A stretch of 26,556 nt of DNA from a virus, in the IMG/VR virus record IMGVR_UViG_3300042388_000219, positions 1 through 26,556 of that record, one strand, 5' to 3'. The position numbers and the translations under genes were made by a program. The notes beneath the pieces are model-generated. The model was not told the DNA's origin and did not search any database. It saw only the letters and a list, made by a program, of their open reading frames with translations. Below, piece by piece: positions 1-5,191 of this stretch (its first letter is position 1; each line of letters begins with the position of its first letter).

Positions 1-239
1 CGATCACCAACTGGATATATAAGGCCATAGAAGAAAGCTCAGTAGAAGCGGGTGCGCGAGTGGTCGTTATGCTTGTGCCTAGTCGAACGGATGCAAAGTG
101 GTGGGTGCTAGCAATGGGGGCCCGCCCCGAGGTGCGCTTCCTACGCGGTCGCCTAAAGTTCGGCGGTTCGAAAAACTCGGCGCCGTTTCCTTCCGCTATT
201 TTAATTTTTAGAAACCCGAATTATTGGAGGCTAAGTTAG
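1..239 (+). CDS. Phage-type DNA N-6-adenine methyltransferase (Dam), C-terminal part
   Basis: This reading frame is open from the left edge (first full codon at base 3) and stops at 237-239, giving 78 residues of a protein whose start lies outside the window. The end carries the pattern VVVMLVPSRTDAKWW, then EVRFLRGRLKFGG, then NSAPFPSAILIF. This matches the C-terminal half of the phage Dam-like N6-adenine methyltransferase family, in which a 'LLPARTD..W' strand is followed by 'I.F..GRLKFGG...NSAPFPS..V.F'. The catalytic DPPY/DPPW-type motif would lie upstream and cannot be seen. Family role: methylation of adenine in phage DNA, often to evade restriction. A GGAGG site at 226-230, inside its last codons, serves the next gene. 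The family call is fairly sure; activity is not testable from this fragment. Confidence 0.85.
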   Translation, partial: ITNWIYKAIEESSVEAGARVVVMLVPSRTDAKWWVLAMGARPEVRFLRGRLKFGGSKNSAPFPSAILIFRNPNYWRLS

Positions 240-241
240 CA

Positions 242-445
242 ATGAGAACAGAGGCAAAAATTGCGATAGTGGTAGCGGTGCTAGTGTCGATCGGAGTTTC
301 TGCGATCGGAGTAGCGAGCGCAGATAGAAACCGGGACTCTTGCGAGTGCCGGGAACTCAAGAGGATCCGGCAGATCTTAGAGTGGATAGCGCCGCCAGGA
401 ATACCAGGCGACGGGAACCCAGGCGGCGGGGGTGAACTCCCATGA
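242..445 (+). CDS. Small exported or membrane-anchored protein, unknown
   Basis: This 67-residue protein starts at the ATG at 242, with GGAGG at 226-230 upstream. A TTG at 224 would add six residues but would itself cover the GGAGG, so 242 is preferred. Residues 6-25 form one hydrophobic segment after a short charged N-terminus, and ASA (25-27) is a possible signal-peptidase site. The protein is therefore either exported or a single-pass membrane protein. After it come a Cys-Glu-Cys (34-36), a charged helix and a Pro/Gly-rich tail ending in GGGGELP. Its stop overlaps the next start (ATGA at 442-445), so the two genes are probably translationally coupled. I do not recognise a family. Confidence 0.65.
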   Translation: MRTEAKIAIVVAVLVSIGVSAIGVASADRNRDSCECRELKRIRQILEWIAPPGIPGDGNPGGGGELP

Positions 446-639
446 TGCTGAAAAGAAAGCTAGACTCCTATGTATACCTAGGAGAGGACGAGCAACAGGT
501 AGCAGCAAAGATCGAAATTCACTTCGATCCTATGCTAATAGATGAGGTTCAGGCAGAGAGGGAGATCCAGAGGGCCGCGACGCGGTTAGCTAAGGAGCTA
601 TGCAACAACCTAAACGATCCCGCGATGGGTAATAACTAA
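442..639 (+). CDS. Small hypothetical protein
   Basis: This 65-residue protein begins at an ATG that overlaps the previous stop (ATGA). The sequence GGCGGGGGTG just before it can serve as ribosome-binding site. A second ATG follows directly. It looks like a small soluble alpha/beta protein: a basic N-terminus, a strand-like region AAKIEIHFDP, then a charged helix from about residue 33 to the end. No family is recognised. It ends in a TAATG overlap with the next gene and clearly belongs to the packed early run. Confidence 0.6.
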   Translation: MMLKRKLDSYVYLGEDEQQVAAKIEIHFDPMLIDEVQAEREIQRAATRLAKELCNNLNDPAMGNN

Positions 640-911
640 TGAAAAAGCCAAAGAAGACAAAGAAGCAGCAGAAGAAGCGCAACCCACAAGACGCAACCTT
701 GCGCAACATTGCCGCGCTAAAAAAGCGAGTAACCGCACTAGAGCAACATGCGGAATGGCTCAACGAGAGAAACAGGCTTACCGATCGTTATATCGCCGAC
801 TTTTGTGCCCGCGTGGCCGCTCTCGAAGAGCGAGCAGCGCCGCTCCTCAAGTATTTACAGGAGAACCAGATCGGAGTGTGGGCGCCTGCAAAAAAGGAGG
901 GGAACAAATGA
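639..911 (+). CDS. Lysine-rich coiled-coil small protein
   Basis: This 90-residue protein starts at ATG 639, overlapping the preceding TAA by one base. Residues 1-15 are almost entirely Lys, Arg, Gln and Pro (MKKPKKTKKQQKKR), suggesting nucleic-acid contact. Residues 22-75 have a heptad-like spacing of Leu/Ala/Ile (IAALKKRVTALEQH, then VAALEERAAPLLKYL), predicting a coiled coil and therefore oligomerisation. No enzyme motif is visible and the family is unknown. It ends in an ATGA overlap with the next gene, and its last codons contain that gene's AAGGAGGGG ribosome-binding site. Confidence 0.6.
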   Translation: MKKPKKTKKQQKKRNPQDATLRNIAALKKRVTALEQHAEWLNERNRLTDRYIADFCARVAALEERAAPLLKYLQENQIGVWAPAKKEGNK

Positions 912-1114
912 AACCAGAGCACCGAGAATTTTTCATTAAGCTGTTGCGACTGTGCAGAGAGTTCGACGTTAAAATTGAGGCGGCGGAAGGTAATGGCGTC
1001 GAGCTTATTTTCAAAAACGGGACCTACTCTTTTTTTCAGTTTAACCAATACCACATGAGAATTACAGAGCATGTCCCGCACACCATAATAGAATACGAGG
1101 AGCCGAAGCCATGA
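908..1114 (+). CDS. Small hypothetical protein
   Basis: This 68-residue protein is assigned a start at ATG 908. That codon overlaps the previous stop and has a strong AAGGAGGGG site at 894-902. The same frame is open back to about 755, but the 908 start fits the overlap pattern and the ribosome-binding site much better. The sequence looks like a compact alpha/beta domain: a helix (HREFFIKLLRLCREF), then strands VKIEAAEGNGVELIF and GTYSFFQFNQY. The layout recalls many short phage early proteins, but I cannot name a family. It ends in an ATGA overlap with the next gene. Confidence 0.6.
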   Translation: MKPEHREFFIKLLRLCREFDVKIEAAEGNGVELIFKNGTYSFFQFNQYHMRITEHVPHTIIEYEEPKP

Positions 1115-1401
1115 GCGACGAAGAATACCAAGCGCAGATAAACGCAGAGGCGGAAGCCGCACAAGACTATGCCGCGCAGCAAGCGGAAGCCGACAAGAGC
1201 AAGCCGGATGGGTGGGTAGCGTGGCACCCGAAGATCGGGGTCTCAGACATAGTCCTTTCTCTTATTAGTCCAGATGATGCTAAATGGGGTTTTCTCAACG
1301 TTACGAGCTGCAGCCCACCGAGTAACTGGGAAGAAGCGGAAGCCGAGGGCTGGCGCATCCGTCCAGTAAAATTGGTGTTTTTGGATGAGGTAGAGAAATG
1401 A
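1111..1401 (+). CDS. Small protein with WVAWHPK motif (paralogue of the 3603-3812 gene)
   Basis: This 96-residue protein starts at ATG 1111 (ATGA overlap). Residues 1-32 are Glu/Ala/Gln-rich and probably helical. Residues 34-44 read GWVAWHPKIGV, and near residue 80 comes AEGWRIRPVKL. The same two motifs with similar spacing occur in the protein at 3603-3812 (RAWVAWHPKAGV, then DDGWRIMEVE), and the DNA of the first motif is also similar. The two are therefore diverged copies of one small domain, and this copy has gained an N-terminal helix. Function is unknown; the conserved Trp, His and Lys suggest a binding site but no known catalytic signature. Confidence 0.6.
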   Translation: MSDEEYQAQINAEAEAAQDYAAQQAEADKSKPDGWVAWHPKIGVSDIVLSLISPDDAKWGFLNVTSCSPPSNWEEAEAEGWRIRPVKLVFLDEVEK

Positions 1402-1598
1402 GCACAGACACGAAGACAAACACCTACGTGCTTTTAAGTAAGGAATATTCTTGCGAAGAGCTGAACGACGTAGAGAGCGATGTCTCGGAAGCGCTAGAAT
1501 TTCCTAAAGACAAAGCTTTTCTTATTGTTAAGAGAGACGAGCACGGGTTTTCTAGTGGCACATACAAACTGCTTTTTGTTTACGAAGAGGACGCATGA
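1398..1598 (+). CDS. Small hypothetical protein
   Basis: This 66-residue, acidic protein begins at ATG 1398, overlapping the stop of the gene before it (ATGA), and ends in another ATGA overlap. It alternates short strand-like stretches (NTYVLLSKEY, KAFLIVKRD, YKLLFVYEED) with an acidic helix (CEELNDVESDVSEAL), consistent with a small alpha/beta fold. No family, signal peptide or membrane segment is recognised. Its support is its place in the coupled gene run, a plausible composition, and GAGG upstream of the start. Confidence 0.55.
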   Translation: MSTDTKTNTYVLLSKEYSCEELNDVESDVSEALEFPKDKAFLIVKRDEHGFSSGTYKLLFVYEEDA

Positions 1599-1987
1599 GC
1601 ACAGACGACAAGGCCCGGAAGGCGGCGGAGGAGTATGCAGGGAGTGAAGACTGGAACAATTATTGGCGGGCCTATGAAAACGATCCAATAGGGCAGAGCG
1701 GGTACATTGATGGCACCGAGATCGCGGAGCTTTCATTCTTAGCCGGCGTCGCATGGGCGCGGGCAAACCCCGGCTGGATAAAGTGTAGTGAGAGGATGCC
1801 GGAGTCAATGAGAACACCTACTAGGTGCGATGTCTCCGAGGAAGTCTTTATGAAGCTGAGGTCGGGATACCGCCTTATTGGTCGTTTTGACACTCATGTT
1901 GATAGGTGGGTCACAAACGGCATCTACTATGATCGGGAATTAGTAACGGGTTGGTGCGCGATCCCGCCCGTGCCGGAGGGGGAGTAA
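1595..1987 (+). CDS. DUF551-like phage protein
   Basis: This 130-residue protein starts at ATG 1595 (ATGA overlap). The N-terminal half contains an Ala/Glu helix and AGVAWARANP, a pattern often seen at the front of phage/prophage proteins that end in a DUF551 domain. From about residue 60 the sequence reads GWIKCSERMPES, and it ends VTGWCAIPPVPEGE. This 'W..c.eRmPe ... W.pip.pPe' frame is the hallmark of DUF551. The function of DUF551 is not known; it is common in small early genes of phages of Gram-negative bacteria. The family call is good; the N-terminal part is unassigned. Confidence 0.7.
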   Translation: MSTDDKARKAAEEYAGSEDWNNYWRAYENDPIGQSGYIDGTEIAELSFLAGVAWARANPGWIKCSERMPESMRTPTRCDVSEEVFMKLRSGYRLIGRFDTHVDRWVTNGIYYDRELVTGWCAIPPVPEGE

Positions 1988-2133
1988 TGAAGTACAAAAC
2001 AGAGGTTGTAAATGATATGGCCCTTCTCCTTTTTCTTGTTGCGGTGTGCGCTATTCCGTTAGCTATCTGGAAACTAATAGACATTGCTATTTGGCTCTTT
2101 AGCAACGTGAGCATTTCAGTGGGGGCACATTGA
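1987..2133 (+). CDS. Small inner-membrane protein
   Basis: This 48-residue protein starts at ATG 1987, overlapping the previous TAA by one base, with GGAGGGGGAG directly upstream. The frame is open to 1951, but the ribosome-binding site fixes 1987. Residues 11-38 are strongly hydrophobic, broken by Pro24 and Lys29/Asp32, giving one long or two short membrane helices (LLLFLVAVCAIPLAIW and IDIAIWLF). The short length and membrane nature fit many phage host-takeover or superinfection-exclusion peptides, but nothing here shows which. The function is unknown. Confidence 0.55.
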   Translation: MKYKTEVVNDMALLLFLVAVCAIPLAIWKLIDIAIWLFSNVSISVGAH

Positions 2134-2450
2134 GTATGGATGGGGGGAAACCATTTATTGAACTCGATCTAAAACTGCGCCCCGGCCTAGTCGAGGAAAT
2201 TGCACGCGCTCGTCACGCTTATGTGTGCCGGTTTAGAGCCGATCCCGATAACCTGCTTTTAAACCCCGAGGACTTTGCCGGTCTTCAGTTTTCCTATTTT
2301 AAAGTCGTGCGCTACCAGCCTATGTATTTTCAAGGGATGGATGTTCTGATCAAAGAAAGCGGGCTACCAGAATGCGCGATAAACCCCGAACACGTGGCGC
2401 AAGCGCTATACGAACAGAAGAAAGGAGCGGCAAATGAAGAAGCTGAGTGA
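2130..2450 (+). CDS. Hypothetical protein
   Basis: This protein has 106 residues if TTG 2130 is the start, or 104 if ATG 2136 is. The TTG overlaps the previous TGA as the other genes in this run do. The ATG sits 10 bases after GGGGG (2121-2125), so either is possible. It has a strand-rich N-terminus (FIELDLKLRPG), a helix (LVEEIARARHAYVCRF) and a C-terminal helix (PEHVAQALYEQKK). No motif of a known family is visible and there is no membrane segment. The end contains the AAGGAG site of the next gene, which starts 17 bases before this stop. Confidence 0.55.
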   Translation: MSMDGGKPFIELDLKLRPGLVEEIARARHAYVCRFRADPDNLLLNPEDFAGLQFSYFKVVRYQPMYFQGMDVLIKESGLPECAINPEHVAQALYEQKKGAANEEAE

Positions 2451-2640
2451 GATAGGCGCGGAATGCAAGTGGAACGAACAGCTTCATCTTACGCCGTTAG
2501 AACCGTTTCATATTGTCTACACCCCCGCCGAGCGCCGTGAGTTGGTGCGGGAAGCTATCGAGCAATGGGAGCAGACGAAGATAATATCTGTATCGTATGG
2601 GCCTAGAATTGAGAAGTTTCTTGAGGAGCAGGGCCTTTAA
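2434..2640 (+). CDS. Small hypothetical protein
   Basis: This 68-residue protein starts at ATG 2434, preceded by AAAGGAGCGG and overlapping the previous gene by 17 bases. The second half is a predicted charged helix (TPAERRELVREAIEQWEQ) followed by a short strand and a C-terminal helix. No family is recognised. After its TAA there is a short AT-rich gap of 17 bases leading to the Acb2-like gene, one of the few non-overlapping junctions in the early run. Confidence 0.55.
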   Translation: MKKLSEIGAECKWNEQLHLTPLEPFHIVYTPAERRELVREAIEQWEQTKIISVSYGPRIEKFLEEQGL

Positions 2641-2657
2641 TTTTTAATGGAGAATGT

Positions 2658-2873
2658 ATGGAAGCTAAATTTGCACAAATGATCGAAAACAACTTTACGT
2701 ATCACGCGCCGAGGGATGGAGATCCAGAAAAGTACGTGCTCATTAGAGAGAAAGCGAAAGAGCTAGCGCTATTGCTTGGCAACCTTTGCCCCGATAGCCG
2801 TGAAAGATCGACAGCACTCACCCAACTTGAGACTTGCGTGTTTTGGGCAAATGCTTCAATTGCGCGGAGCTAG
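2658..2873 (+). CDS. acb2-like: Acb2/Tad1-hairpin-like protein (predicted anti-CBASS cyclic-nucleotide sponge)
   Basis: This 71-residue protein starts at ATG 2658 with TGGAGAATGT as ribosome-binding site. The sequence follows the compact helical-hairpin Acb2 family frame: an N-terminal FTYHAP (13-18), then KYVLIREKAKELA, then CPDSRERSTALTQLE (44-58), and an ending FWANASIARS (62-71). The family pattern recalled is 'F.YH.P...Y..IR..a..lA....cP.SRE.S.Al..LE....WAn..IAR'. Acb2 proteins bind and sequester cyclic di- and trinucleotides made by CBASS, and related Tad1 proteins bind Thoeris signals, so the host effector is not activated. It sits among other small early genes, as expected for an anti-defence factor. 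The family call is good; ligand range is inferred. Confidence 0.8.
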   Translation: MEAKFAQMIENNFTYHAPRDGDPEKYVLIREKAKELALLLGNLCPDSRERSTALTQLETCVFWANASIARS

Positions 2874-2876
2874 GCT

Positions 2877-3401
2877 ATGAGCAAACTAACCGCAAAGCTA
2901 TCGGATGGGACGGAGTGGGAAGTAGATATACTAGTGCACCAGAGGGATGGCACAAAGAATGCGGTCCTCCAGCCTCTGAAGCCCTCGCCGCCTAAGGAGG
3001 TGTGGATAGTGCAGTACAGCGACGGATCTATTTCTGCAAGTTATAGGTCGGCAGAAGAGGCGGAGAAATACACTGTTGGATTTTCTGGCACATCTAAGCC
3101 TCACCGCTACGTTCTCGCCGAAGAGCCGAAAGAGCAGCTTAATGTTACAGTTGAGAATATCTGTAAGAGGTGCAACCAAAGGTTTGACTATCTTTGTGTG
3201 CATGAAGGATATGTGCGCAACTTGTGCGCTGGTTGTCTAGGCAACCATACGAAGCCGCAGCCGCGTGAGTGGTGGTGTGTGTATGATGACAAGCTAGGAA
3301 TACATCACCTGTTTGCACATGAAGCTTCTGCGAGGTTGTTCCATGAGGTTGACAAAACAGAAAGAGACACCCCGTTTCACGTTCGGGAGGTGCTGAAGTG
3401 A
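2877..3401 (+). CDS. Zinc-ribbon-containing hypothetical protein
   Basis: This 174-residue protein starts at ATG 2877, three bases after the Acb2-like stop, with GGAGC upstream. Residues 40-80 hold strand-rich sequence with EVWIVQYSDG and HRYVLAEEP. Residues 96-120 contain two CxxC pairs (C96/C99 and C117/C120) separated by 17 residues, a treble-clef or zinc-ribbon-like metal site. A third module from about 131 (EWWCVYDD...HHLFAHEASARLFHEVD) mirrors the style of the first one, so the protein may hold two similar small domains around the zinc site. No known family is recognised. It overlaps the next gene by GTGA. Confidence 0.6.
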   Translation: MSKLTAKLSDGTEWEVDILVHQRDGTKNAVLQPLKPSPPKEVWIVQYSDGSISASYRSAEEAEKYTVGFSGTSKPHRYVLAEEPKEQLNVTVENICKRCNQRFDYLCVHEGYVRNLCAGCLGNHTKPQPREWWCVYDDKLGIHHLFAHEASARLFHEVDKTERDTPFHVREVLK

Positions 3402-3610
3402 AGAAGCGCATACTGTGCAAAATCTTGTGGCACAAATGGAATTATGAGGGAACGCGAAAGGAAAGCGTATGGGCAGATGTTGTTGAGGAAACATTCTTTC
3501 GAGAATGCGAGCACTGCAAGAAGCGGGAAGTGATACACCTTTCAGAGTATTCGCCGTCGTTTGTTAGAAAGAATGTGATTCCCGTTTTTTATGGTGAGAA
3601 GCATGACTAA
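3398..3610 (+). CDS. DUF1660-like small zinc-binding phage protein
   Basis: This 70-residue protein starts at GTG 3398, overlapping the previous TGA, with GGGAGG seven bases upstream. The N-terminus ILCKILWHKW and the later CEHCKK give a C7/H12/C37/C40 set of possible zinc ligands. DUF1660-type prophage proteins have the same short frame ('LCK.fGHKW' followed by a CxxC). The function of that family is unknown. The stop lies eight bases inside the next gene. The metal-site reading is direct; the family name is a pattern-based judgement. Confidence 0.6.
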   Translation: MKKRILCKILWHKWNYEGTRKESVWADVVEETFFRECEHCKKREVIHLSEYSPSFVRKNVIPVFYGEKHD

Positions 3611-3812
3611 CCCCAAACCTTTCCGTGCGTGGGTGGCGTGGCATCCGAAAGCTGGAGTCTATGAAGACTTTAGCAACGGCATGTTTACCCGAACGCTATA
3701 TTTCGAAAGAGAAGACGTGGAGAACGTTTACGCTAACGCCCTACAAGAAGATGACGGCTGGCGCATCATGGAGGTGGAGTGTTCGCCGGTGGAGGGGAAG
3801 AAAGATGATTGA
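3603..3812 (+). CDS. Small protein with WVAWHPK motif (paralogue of the 1111-1401 gene)
   Basis: This 69-residue protein is assigned ATG 3603; a further in-frame ATG at 3591 lacks a good ribosome-binding site. Residues 9-19 read AWVAWHPKAGV and a later part reads DDGWRIMEVE, matching the gene at 1111-1401. It lacks that gene's helical N-terminal extension and therefore defines the minimal domain of the pair. The function is unknown. It overlaps both neighbours by about eight bases. Confidence 0.6.
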   Translation: MTNPKPFRAWVAWHPKAGVYEDFSNGMFTRTLYFEREDVENVYANALQEDDGWRIMEVECSPVEGKKDD

Positions 3813-3999
3813 TGAGATGCGGTTGATACGGAAGAAGATGACCGAAGAGGAAGCAAAGCTTTATATCAAGGAGATTATTAACGACGAGACTGAAGATCTT
3901 CCGACGGATAACCATTTTGACCTTGTGCTAGATGCGCTGCTTGATAAGCACATTGATTTGATGCTGGCGGAGGCGAAGGAGAAAGATGAGCAAGTATGA
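3805..3999 (+). CDS. Small acidic helical protein
   Basis: This 64-residue protein starts at ATG 3805 with GGAGGGGAAG at 3791-3800. The frame is open back to 3625, but that stretch is only the shadow of the preceding gene. The product is highly charged and mostly helical (TEEEAKLYIKEIIND; FDLVLDALLDKHIDLMLAEAKEKDE), with no metal site, signal or membrane segment. No family is recognised. It overlaps the following gene by 14 bases. Confidence 0.55.
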   Translation: MIDEMRLIRKKMTEEEAKLYIKEIINDETEDLPTDNHFDLVLDALLDKHIDLMLAEAKEKDEQV

Positions 4000-4402
4000 G
4001 ATAGGCGACCGCATTGGCATGAGAGATTACTGCGGGCGCGAAATATACGTTGGTGACGTGGTAATGTGTTTTGATGAAAAGGATCCGAATAGTCCTTGGA
4101 AGTATCATTTCACGACGATAGGGGAAGGGACTCTAAGAGATCAGAACGCCAATAATTGCTACACTTGGAACCCCCCGATTATTGATCTAGGCCCGTATTG
4201 GCGGCTGCTTAACTTGACTCATTGCGACCGGGTGAATGGTATAATGCTTGTCATTGATGACGATGATTTAGAATATCATTGGCACACGACGCGCAGAGAT
4301 GCCGCGCAGAGGTGTATTGATGAATTGAAAGGTATGGCAAATGACCAGCCCGAGGCGCAAAAAGATAAAGCTGAAGAAGTGGCTAGCCAAGAGCCCGAGT
4401 AA
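3986..4402 (+). CDS. Hypothetical protein, weakly YopX-like at the N-terminus
   Basis: This 138-residue protein starts at ATG 3986 with AAGGAGAAAG upstream, inside the end of the preceding gene. Residues 12-30 (MRDYCGREIYVGDVVMCFD) recall the 'D.nGkeIy.GDiV' opening of the YopX family of phage proteins. The following region (IDLGPYWRLLNLTHCDRV, then GIMLVIDDDDLEYHW) is strand-rich. The C-terminal 25 residues are polar and probably disordered. The YopX resemblance is limited to the first motif, so it is a suggestion only; YopX function is itself unknown. Confidence 0.5.
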   Translation: MSKYEIGDRIGMRDYCGREIYVGDVVMCFDEKDPNSPWKYHFTTIGEGTLRDQNANNCYTWNPPIIDLGPYWRLLNLTHCDRVNGIMLVIDDDDLEYHWHTTRRDAAQRCIDELKGMANDQPEAQKDKAEEVASQEPE

Positions 4403-4583
4403 TATTGTTCGTTATATGGATAAGCTTGATATTTTGATTGGCCGCCGAAGGGCTGAACTTGCGAGGTATAGAGTTAGGCGAATCATGGTGAAGTATAATA
4501 CCAATGGCCGCTGGATATCTGATACCAAATCGCCGGTAGTTACGGACGCTGATTTTGCTGAGTTTTTGGAGCGGTATTCGTGA
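4341..4583 (+). CDS. Small basic hypothetical protein
   Basis: This is an 80-residue protein if it starts at ATG 4341, which has AAAGG eight bases upstream but overlaps the previous gene by 62 bases. An alternative ATG at 4416 would give 55 residues but has no visible ribosome-binding site. The N-terminal part is very basic (PRRKKIKLKKW), followed by another basic helix (GRRRAELARYRVRRIM) and a strand region VKYNTNGRWIS. The composition suggests nucleic-acid binding, but no known domain is seen. It is the last protein gene before the tRNA. The start is uncertain. Confidence 0.45.
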   Translation: MTSPRRKKIKLKKWLAKSPSNIVRYMDKLDILIGRRRAELARYRVRRIMVKYNTNGRWISDTKSPVVTDADFAEFLERYS

Positions 4584-4602
4584 TATATTTACAAGGCAAT
4601 GT

Positions 4603-4678
4603 TCCTCAGTAGCTCAATCGGCTGAGCATCACGCTGTTAACGTGGGGGTTGTAGGTTCGAGTCCTACCTGGGGAGCCA
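4603..4678 (+). tRNA. tRNA-Asn (anticodon GTT)
   Basis: A complete 76-nt cloverleaf folds here. The acceptor stem is TCCTCAG (4603-4609) with CTGGGGA (4668-4674), one T-G wobble. The D stem is GCTC/GAGC with a GG in the loop. The anticodon stem TCACG/CGTGG encloses CTGTTAA, giving anticodon GTT (4636-4638). The variable loop has five bases, the T arm is GTAGG-TTCGAGT-CCTAC, the discriminator is G and the CCA is encoded (4676-4678). It would decode AAC/AAT. It lies 19 bases after one small gene and 12 before the next and is probably processed from the early transcript. Confidence 0.95.
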
Positions 4679-4690
4679 AATTAGAAACGT

Positions 4691-4957
4691 ATGACTGACA
4701 CGAAAGGTTACGGCTGCGGTATTTATCCCCTAATCATTAAAGATCCAGAGTTTGAAGAGGCTTGCGTGTGGCACGATAAAGCCTACAGCACGAATTCCTT
4801 TGCAGAGCACAATCTCTCAAGGCTCCGCACCGACCAACACTTTAGAGACATGATGCTCTATCGAGCAGGAGCAAGCCTAGTGCTACAAGCAAAAGCGTGG
4901 CTTTACTACTCAATGGCTAGAGCGTTTGGTGCTAAGTGGTGGGAAGGCAAGCTCTAG
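4691..4957 (+). CDS. Small protein with phospholipase A2-like HDxxY motif
   Basis: This 88-residue protein starts at ATG 4691, just after the tRNA; no clear ribosome-binding site is visible. Residues 6-13 read GYGCGIYP, residues 24-32 read ACVWHDKAY and residues 46-51 read RTDQHF. The layout (Gly-rich loop, then a helix with His-Asp and Tyr three residues on, then a second helix with an Asp) is that of secreted and parvovirus-type phospholipases A2 (HDxxY catalytic helix plus a supporting Asp). The C-terminus is an amphipathic helix rich in Trp and Tyr (AWLYYSMARAFGAKWW) that could lie on a membrane. Lipase activity is inferred only. It meets the opposite-strand gene in a CTAG stop overlap. 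Confidence 0.6.
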   Translation: MTDTKGYGCGIYPLIIKDPEFEEACVWHDKAYSTNSFAEHNLSRLRTDQHFRDMMLYRAGASLVLQAKAWLYYSMARAFGAKWWEGKL

Positions 4958-5184
4958 AAAGCCTTGTCTAGCTTGGCTTTAATGACTTTGTGAATCACTG
5001 CCACAAGCGCCGCTACGATTCCCGCCTTAGTAGGATTCGCTAGAACCATCTCAATTAGCAGCTTGAAATCTACGCCTGGCAAGATGTGCGGGATTTGAGC
5101 AATCAAGAGAAACAGCCCAGACAGTTTGAGCTTGTCACCGTTGAAAGGTAGTAACGCAAGGATCGCATCTATTTTCTTTAGCAT
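4954..5184 (-). CDS. Small membrane protein, possible holin-like
   Basis: This 76-residue protein starts at ATG 5184 with TAGGAGTG upstream. It has a charged N-terminus, a hydrophobic stretch at about 21-34 (LSGLFLLIAQIPHI), an amphipathic helix (FKLLIEMVLA), a second hydrophobic stretch at 54-68 (AGIVAALVAVIHKVI) and a basic tail (KAKLDKAF). Two short membrane helices with a basic C-terminus fit a small holin-like protein, and it follows the transglycosylase gene with only one other membrane protein between. No holin family is recognised with confidence. Its stop TAG overlaps the opposite-strand gene's TAG. Confidence 0.5.
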   Translation of the reverse strand: MLKKIDAILALLPFNGDKLKLSGLFLLIAQIPHILPGVDFKLLIEMVLANPTKAGIVAALVAVIHKVIKAKLDKAF

Positions 5185-5191
5185 AACACTC

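Noticed and set aside
755-907. N-terminal extension of the 908-1114 gene
   Set aside because: It lies in the shadow of the 639-911 gene, and a strong ribosome-binding site with ATGA overlap marks 908 as the start.
4958-4980. AAAGCC/GGCTTT hairpin at the convergent junction
   Set aside because: Only six base pairs with a long loop and no T run on either strand, so it is too weak to call a terminator.
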